This document shows positions 32,909 to 37,088 of a DNA stretch of 37,088 bases, piece after piece; the stretch's first letter is position 1, and each line of letters starts with the position of its first letter. This DNA is from Lachnospiraceae bacterium (GTDB lineage Bacteria > Bacillota > Clostridia > Lachnospirales > Lachnospiraceae). The stretch spans positions 1 to 37,088 of the forward strand of contig JAILQQ010000023.1 of NCBI GenBank assembly GCA_024698885.1, in the 5' to 3' direction. The translations under genes were made by a program, and so were the position numbers. A model generated the notes under the pieces. That model saw nothing but the letters and a program-made list of their open reading frames with translations, searched no databases and was not told the origin of the DNA.

Positions 32909-34106
32909 AAGCCTTCGCAGAAAATTTGTCCTGATTACAATGTTGTATCTGCTGAGCGTAGTTGCCGTTCTTTTTATCGCGGACGGCCTGTACAGCAGTT
33001 ATCTGGATGATCTGAATACCCGGAGTCTGTTAGAGTGGGTAGTTTCCAGCAATCTGCTTTATGATACGGATAAGAAAATAGATGAGGAACTGGGATTTCA
33101 GGAGATTGAAGAGCAGGAAAACCCTATTATAGGGCTGATCGTTGATCCGGATGGCAATGTGACATACAGACGTTATATCGGAGACAACAAATCCGATGAG
33201 CTTCCGGAGGATGTCATCAGGACGATACTTTGCATGCCGGCCGATCGTTATAAGGCCGGAAACTTTGTTTTTACAAGGAAAATGCTAAAAAACGGAGACA
33301 TGCTTATTGTTCTGATGGACACCAGCTTTCATGAAGAAAATGTCTCAAAGCGGGTATATACAGCACTGATCATTATGGGCGCTATTTTTATTTTGCTGTT
33401 GATCACTGTGGCTTTGTCTTATTATGTCACAGAGCCGGCGCGAAAAGCATTTGAAAGAGAGAAGCAGTTTATTTCTGATGCGAGCCATGAACTGAAGACT
33501 CCGTTAGGAGCTATAGGCGCAAATGTACAGGCGCTGGATCTGGACAAAAAAAACGGTATCTATATCAATAATATCATCTCCGAGATAAACCGTATGAACC
33601 GGCTGATCGAGAGGCTCCTGACACTGTCACGCTTAGAGGAGAGCGGGAAAGTGGATGAGACGGCGTTTTCTTTATCGGAGATTATGGAGGAAATGCTCCT
33701 AACCTATGAAAGCGCAGCTTTTGAGAGGAAAATTGTGCTTAACAGGATTATTCAAGAAGATGTGCGGATGAAAGGCGATGAGGATGAGATCCGCCAGCTG
33801 ATCGTGATCCTGCTTGACAATGCGATGAAAAACGCGGGGGAGAACGGGAGTATAGATGTTTCTGTATTTAATAATAAAGAGGGTATTCATATCGTGCTGA
33901 AGAATACCGGAAAGATCATAAAAGAAACGGATCTGGAGCATGTTTTTGACAGATTCTATACAACGGATCTGTCCCGTCATGGCGGATCCTTCGGGCTGGG
34001 GCTTGCTATTGCCAGAGCGATCGTTTCGCGGCATAACGGAACGATTTCCGCAACCAGCAGTGAAGAAGAGGGAACCGTTTTTCTGGTCTGCTTTAAAGGC
34101 GCATAA
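32901..34106 (+). CDS. Sensor histidine kinase
   Basis: 401-residue membrane kinase. Membrane segments at about 8-30 and 153-176 flank a roughly 120-residue extracytoplasmic sensor region of unknown ligand. No clear HAMP domain lies between the second segment and the H-box (FISDASHELKTPLG, His196). The ATPase has N-box LLDNAMKNAGENG, DRFYTTDLSRHGGSFGLGLAIA (F/G boxes) and a C-terminal GTVFLVCF. It phosphorylates the regulator encoded just upstream. The stimulus cannot be inferred; the nearest candidate target is the small gene on the opposite strand that converges with it. An imperfect GAGACCCGT/ACGGGCCTC hairpin follows (34114-34134), without a T-run. Confidence 0.94.
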   Translation: MVKSLRRKFVLITMLYLLSVVAVLFIADGLYSSYLDDLNTRSLLEWVVSSNLLYDTDKKIDEELGFQEIEEQENPIIGLIVDPDGNVTYRRYIGDNKSDELPEDVIRTILCMPADRYKAGNFVFTRKMLKNGDMLIVLMDTSFHEENVSKRVYTALIIMGAIFILLLITVALSYYVTEPARKAFEREKQFISDASHELKTPLGAIGANVQALDLDKKNGIYINNIISEINRMNRLIERLLTLSRLEESGKVDETAFSLSEIMEEMLLTYESAAFERKIVLNRIIQEDVRMKGDEDEIRQLIVILLDNAMKNAGENGSIDVSVFNNKEGIHIVLKNTGKIIKETDLEHVFDRFYTTDLSRHGGSFGLGLAIARAIVSRHNGTISATSSEEEGTVFLVCFKGA

Positions 34107-34175
34107 CAAAATGAGACCCGTTTTCACGGGCCTCGGGAGGAAGGTATAGCATGGAAAATGGAATTCCATTCTATT

Positions 34176-34556
34176 TTATTTTGCTGTTTTCATGAATTTT
34201 TCGTATTGTTTTTTTGTGATCAGCTGACTGTCGTACAGCTGTTTAAGCCTGGATTTTGTGCAGTTTATCAACTCTGAGTCACTCATTTTTTCATCCTCCC
34301 GTATTATCTTTTTATCGGGAACGTTTGTATCATGGATTACGCCATTCTCCAGCTTTCTGGCTTTTTTCTCACCCTCAGCGCTGACCTCCAGTGTATCGCC
34401 GTCCCGGGAAATCATTTTGCATTCTATGTGTGGGGTGGAGCCAGGACTGTGAATGCCGGCGTCGCTTCTGATTTCCATTTCTTTGTCCGTTTCTGCCCGA
34501 GGGGAAATCTGGTTCATAGTGTTTAATTCTCTGTTGTTTGATGCTATTTTGTCCAT
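34176..34556 (-). CDS. Hypothetical protein with SHOCT-like C-terminus, probable target of the two-component system
   Basis: 126 residues, hydrophilic. The N-terminal 90 residues have no recognised domain (an ISRDGDTLEVSAEGEKKARK stretch could be a small beta element). The last 35 residues (DSELINCTKSRLKQLYDSQLITKKQYEKFM) look like a short SHOCT-type helix pair, a segment often found at protein ends in oligomerising or regulatory proteins. No signal peptide or membrane span. The ribosome site is excellent on the minus strand (CAGGGAGGT, 7 bases before ATG). It converges with the kinase gene, and a TTTCAAT-N4-TTTCAAT box lies about 120 bases upstream, so joint regulation is likely. Confidence 0.72.
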   Translation of the reverse strand: MDKIASNNRELNTMNQISPRAETDKEMEIRSDAGIHSPGSTPHIECKMISRDGDTLEVSAEGEKKARKLENGVIHDTNVPDKKIIREDEKMSDSELINCTKSRLKQLYDSQLITKKQYEKFMKTAK

Positions 34557-34671
34557 ATTCTACCTCCCTGTTTTCTTTATGGCGTCTATTGCTTCCCTTA
34601 AAGCGTTTCATCTCAGAACAGTATATAAAGAAATCATAAGTGCTCTGTTTGATATAGCATAGCAGGCCGAG

Positions 34672-34689
34672 ATTGAAAAGACATTGAAA
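34672..34689 (-). promoter_or_regulatory. Second response-regulator box (TTTCAAT-N4-TTTCAAT), minus strand
   Basis: On the minus strand TTTCAAT-GTCT-TTTCAAT, matching the box at 32138-32155 in both halves and spacing. The half nearer the gene can serve as a -35, with TATATC 16 bases further on as a -10 for the 34556 gene. Confidence 0.65.
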
Positions 34690-34816
34690 ATATGTAACTA
34701 TTCAGAACCTCCTTGCGTAGATGATATATTTCTACGGGAGGATCGATCCTTGACAACATCACAATCATAGTGTTGCAAATGTTAACAATTCAGTAACACT
34801 ATTGAAATAATCCTTT

Positions 34817-34850
34817 CATAGTTATACGATATAATATATGTATAACTATG
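34817..34850 (+). promoter_or_regulatory. Palindrome over the -10 of the IS66-type element
   Basis: CATAGTTATAC (34817-34827) and GTATAACTATG (34840-34850) are perfect 11-base inverted arms around GATATAATATAT, which contains the -10 TATAAT. A repressor site or an element-end structure are both possible. IS-end-like sequences TGTAACTATTCAG (about 34693) and TGTTAACAATTCAG (about 34779) lie upstream, either of which could be the left end. Confidence 0.55.
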
Positions 34851-34861
34851 GAGGGCGTGTT

Positions 34862-35245
34862 ATGGCAATCGTGAAAATACACAATAAGGCTCGCGGCGTT
34901 ACATATGTTTACGAATCCCATTCTTACTGGGACAAGGAACTTAAACAGCCTCGCTCAAACCGTAAGCTTATTGGCAAGGTTGATCCCGAAACAGGTGAAA
35001 CCATCCCAACAGGAAAAAAGGGGCACCGTAAAAAATCGACTAACCAGGAAAATGCCAGCGTTTCTCATAGTGTTACGCCATCCTCCGTATTGTTTGATCA
35101 ATCTGCTCTTATATCTGAAAAAGATGTTCTGATCCAAGATCTTAAAAAGCAGCTTGCAGATGCAAACAAGGAAATCTCCAGATATAGGCGGCTGATTAGC
35201 AAAGCAACGCGGCTCCTTTCTGAATCAGATGGTGGCACCAGATGA
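34862..35245 (+). CDS. IS66-family accessory protein (ORF upstream of transposase)
   Basis: 127 residues: a basic N-terminal domain (MAIVKIHNKARGVTYVYESHSYWDKELKQPRSNRKLIGKVDPETGE) and a helical C-terminus (DVLIQDLKKQLADANKEISRYRRLI). Proteins of this pattern precede IS66-like transposases of the ISBst12 kind in Firmicutes. ATG 34862 follows GGAGGGCG; in-frame ATGs upstream lie inside the palindrome. Its stop overlaps the transposase start (ATGA). Role in transposition unknown. Confidence 0.8.
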   Translation: MAIVKIHNKARGVTYVYESHSYWDKELKQPRSNRKLIGKVDPETGETIPTGKKGHRKKSTNQENASVSHSVTPSSVLFDQSALISEKDVLIQDLKKQLADANKEISRYRRLISKATRLLSESDGGTR

Positions 35246-36513
35246 TGGACGCACGTGATCAACTCATAGAAGAACTGCGGGCGACCATACAATCGTTAAC
35301 TGATACGAATGCCACCCTTGCGGCAACGATCAGCGAGTTACAGGAGACCATAAAGGAACTTCGTCGTCAGCTCGACCAAAACTCGCAGAACAGTTCCAAG
35401 CCGCCGTCAAGTGATGGGTATCATAAGCCGTCGCCAAAAAGCCAGCGAACCAAAACAGGTCGTAAGCCTGGTGGGCAAAAAGGGCATCCCGGAAGTAATA
35501 TGTCGATCCCTCACGCTCCGGATGAGGTGATAAAACATCTCCCCGAAAAGTGCAAAACCTGTCCACATCTGACGCAGTGTCTGCAGGATGATAAGATATT
35601 CACCTGCGCAGAGAAGAGATATACAGTCGATGCAGTGGTCACAACAAAAGTCACCGAGCATCAAAGTCTCAAAGCCGGAAACTGCCCATGCGGAGAAAAT
35701 CCTGAGAACGGCCTGTTTCCTGAAGACGTAAAAGCACATGTACAGTATGGTAATTCCATCTCTGTTCTTGTAGGCCTTCTCAGCACTTATGGGGCGATGA
35801 GTGCCATGCGTATTCATGTAATCATTGGCAGCTTGCTCGGAGTTAAACTCTCTACCGGCACTGTTACATCAATGGTGTCAAAATGTGCGAAGAAGGTCGG
35901 CAAGGTGCTGAAGAAGATCAAAAACCTGATTGAGGCGGGACATGTCGGTCATTTCGATGAGACCGGCGCTCGCACAGGAGGCGAACTGCATTGGGTGCAT
36001 AACTCTTCCACAGATAAATACACCTACCAGACGATCAACAAAAAGCGTGGTAAAGTTGGCATCGATGACAACGGCGTACTCCTTCTCTTTGCTGGTGTAG
36101 CTATGCATGACTGCTGGTCTCCTTACTGGAAATACGAGGAAATCGTGCATGCCGTCTGTAATGCCCACCTGCTTCGGGAGCTTACCGGAATTGAAGAGTT
36201 TGAACCTGAGCATACCTGGGCGACACTTTTCAAGACCTTGTTGCGCTCGATGAAGAAGGCAAAAGAGAAAGCCGAGGCAAAGGGGAAAGCCGAGCTAAGC
36301 TATTATCTACTCCATAAATTCAGTCAAGAATATGACAGGATCATGGAAATAGCCAACAAGGAACGCCCCATTCCTCCCGACCCGCCCAATAAAAAGAGAG
36401 GGAGGAAGAAAAAAGGAAAGGAACGAGCGCTGATTGAGCGGCTGATGCTGCTTAAGGATGCTGTATGCCTGTTTATTCACGATTTCAAGGTGCCATTTGA
36501 TAACAATCAAGCG
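35242..36513 (+). pseudogene. IS66-family transposase, 3' truncated
   Basis: About 424 codons of an IS66-type DDE transposase. Visible parts: an N-terminal coiled coil (ELRATIQSLTDTNATLAAT), the linker NSQNSSKPPSSDGYHKP, GRKPGGQKGHPG, a zinc-knuckle (CKTCPHLTQC), the catalytic region VGHFDETGAR, and AVCNAHLLREL. The homology stops at VPFDNNQA, exactly where the family continues AERxLR with the catalytic glutamate. After GCG at 36511-36513 the sequence switches to TTATGCGAAC repeats, and the remaining open codons to 36657 are unrelated. The element is therefore not active on its own. Confidence 0.9.
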
Positions 36514-36593
36514 TTATGCGAACTTTTAGGTTATGCGAACCTTCCGTACACATCACCAGTTCATGGTACATTCTCTACGAAAAGTTCGCATAA
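36514..36593. repeat. Junction with TTATGCGAAC direct and inverted repeats (recombination site candidate)
   Basis: TTATGCGAACTTTT (36514-36527) and its exact inverse AAAAGTTCGCATAA (36580-36593). A second direct copy TTATGCGAAC at 36531-36540 lies inside an AGGTT-ATGCG-AACCT palindrome. It lies just beyond the 3' end of the recombinase gene, as expected for the end of an integrated element. Confidence 0.75.
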
Positions 36594-36604
36594 AAGTTTT
36601 CGGG

Positions 36605-37088
36605 TTATCTCAGACCGCAAAGTCTGGCCAGTTCATCTTCGTGCCCTACCCACATAGGTTTTTCTCCTTCTTCGGCTTTCCTTCCTTTGTTCATCGCCTC
36701 CCGCATCTGTTCCAGTGAAGGAAATGCATAATGCTCTTTGGTGGTTTCGATAGAACTGTGTCCTAGAAACCTTGATACTATTTCTATGGGTATGCCGTTC
36801 TGGTATAATCCGCTTGCCCTGCTCCTCCTCAGAAGATGAGGGTGAACTGACGAATCCTGCCTGTTATTGATCGTTGCCTGTGCTGCATATTTCTTCAAGA
36901 GTTTCTGGACATTTCTATGCGACATTGCCTTAAGGGTTCCTTTTATTACCGTATAAATCAGGGGTCTGTCTGCCCGAGTTTCACCGGGATGGTATTCCTT
37001 CATATACAGACGTAGAAGATCCTCGGTACGCTTGTCGATAGAGACTTTTCGCTCCTTGTTGCCTTTTCTATGAATCAGTAGATAAGTA
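36605..37088 (-). CDS. Tyrosine recombinase/integrase, C-terminal catalytic part (runs off the window)
   Basis: The frame is open from the right edge to TAA at 36605-36607, giving about 160 residues of the catalytic domain: LLIHRKGNKERKVSIDK (beta hairpin), HPHLLRRSRASGLYQNG (HxLR motif), IVSRFLGHSSIETTKEHYAFP (second His region and the Tyr nucleophile in EHYA). Such enzymes integrate or excise DNA at short inverted core sites. The 3' end abuts the TTATGCGAAC repeats. Its N-terminus lies beyond position 37088. Confidence 0.88.
   Translation of the reverse strand, partial: TYLLIHRKGNKERKVSIDKRTEDLLRLYMKEYHPGETRADRPLIYTVIKGTLKAMSHRNVQKLLKKYAAQATINNRQDSSVHPHLLRRSRASGLYQNGIPIEIVSRFLGHSSIETTKEHYAFPSLEQMREAMNKGRKAEEGEKPMWVGHEDELARLCGLR

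Overview
The window looks like a chromosomal segment of a Clostridia bacterium, most likely a Lachnospiraceae-type gut or rumen anaerobe. The evidence is Gram-positive style Shine-Dalgarno sites, a type VIIb-like secretion ATPase with WXG100 proteins, rubrerythrin-type oxygen defence, a GH78 rhamnosidase, a MerR regulator of a kind common in Clostridia, and an IS66 relative with the short accessory ORF seen in Firmicutes. The species cannot be fixed from the sequence alone. By eye the left half (1-18.4 kb) is more GC-rich than the right half (18.4-37 kb).

Left half. A truncated sugar ABC permease is followed by a NahK-like sugar kinase and a strong terminator. Then come a methyl-accepting chemotaxis protein (minus strand), a Nudix hydrolase, a GNAT protein, a membrane-anchored L,D-transpeptidase, an SPFH/band-7 protein with a small partner, a secreted M14 carboxypeptidase and a 64-residue protein. 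From 10.2 to 18.4 kb lies a compact type VII secretion locus: an EssC-like ATPase, an EsaB/YukD-like ubiquitin-fold protein, four WXG100-type proteins and an alpha/beta-hydrolase with a helical C-terminus, which is a candidate effector.

This half also carries three kinds of unexplained repeat. (1) Short leader hairpins (GGAAATGAT ... CGGCGCAG) occur between promoters or stop codons and start codons at about nine sites, and their arms differ in sequence while still pairing. (2) A palindromic element lies in frame inside essC (three copies) and, as a half copy, inside the L,D-transpeptidase gene. It is read in two different frames, which recalls Rickettsia palindromic elements. (3) A three-armed, cloverleaf-like inverted repeat of about 190 bp sits between two WXG100 genes.

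Right half. A MerR-type promoter (19-bp spacer) precedes a small broken ORF, then a rubredoxin protein and a ferredoxin-rubrerythrin fusion, a PhzF protein and a thioesterase. Next come a PdxA2-type dehydrogenase and a four-carbon acid-sugar kinase (tetronate/threonate catabolism), then a second, perfect MerR-type promoter in front of an alpha-L-rhamnosidase. A decayed stretch follows, with a scrap of the hydrolase gene and an XRE pseudogene. After it are a two-gene chromate transporter, a GNAT protein, a NifX-like protein with a His-rich tail, a 108-bp MITE-like element, a methyltransferase-STAS fusion (minus), a MerR regulator, and a two-component system whose probable operator (TTTCAAT-N4-TTTCAAT) also lies upstream of a nearby small minus-strand gene. 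The right end holds an IS66-family element cut off inside its transposase at a palindromic junction next to a tyrosine recombinase that runs off the window.
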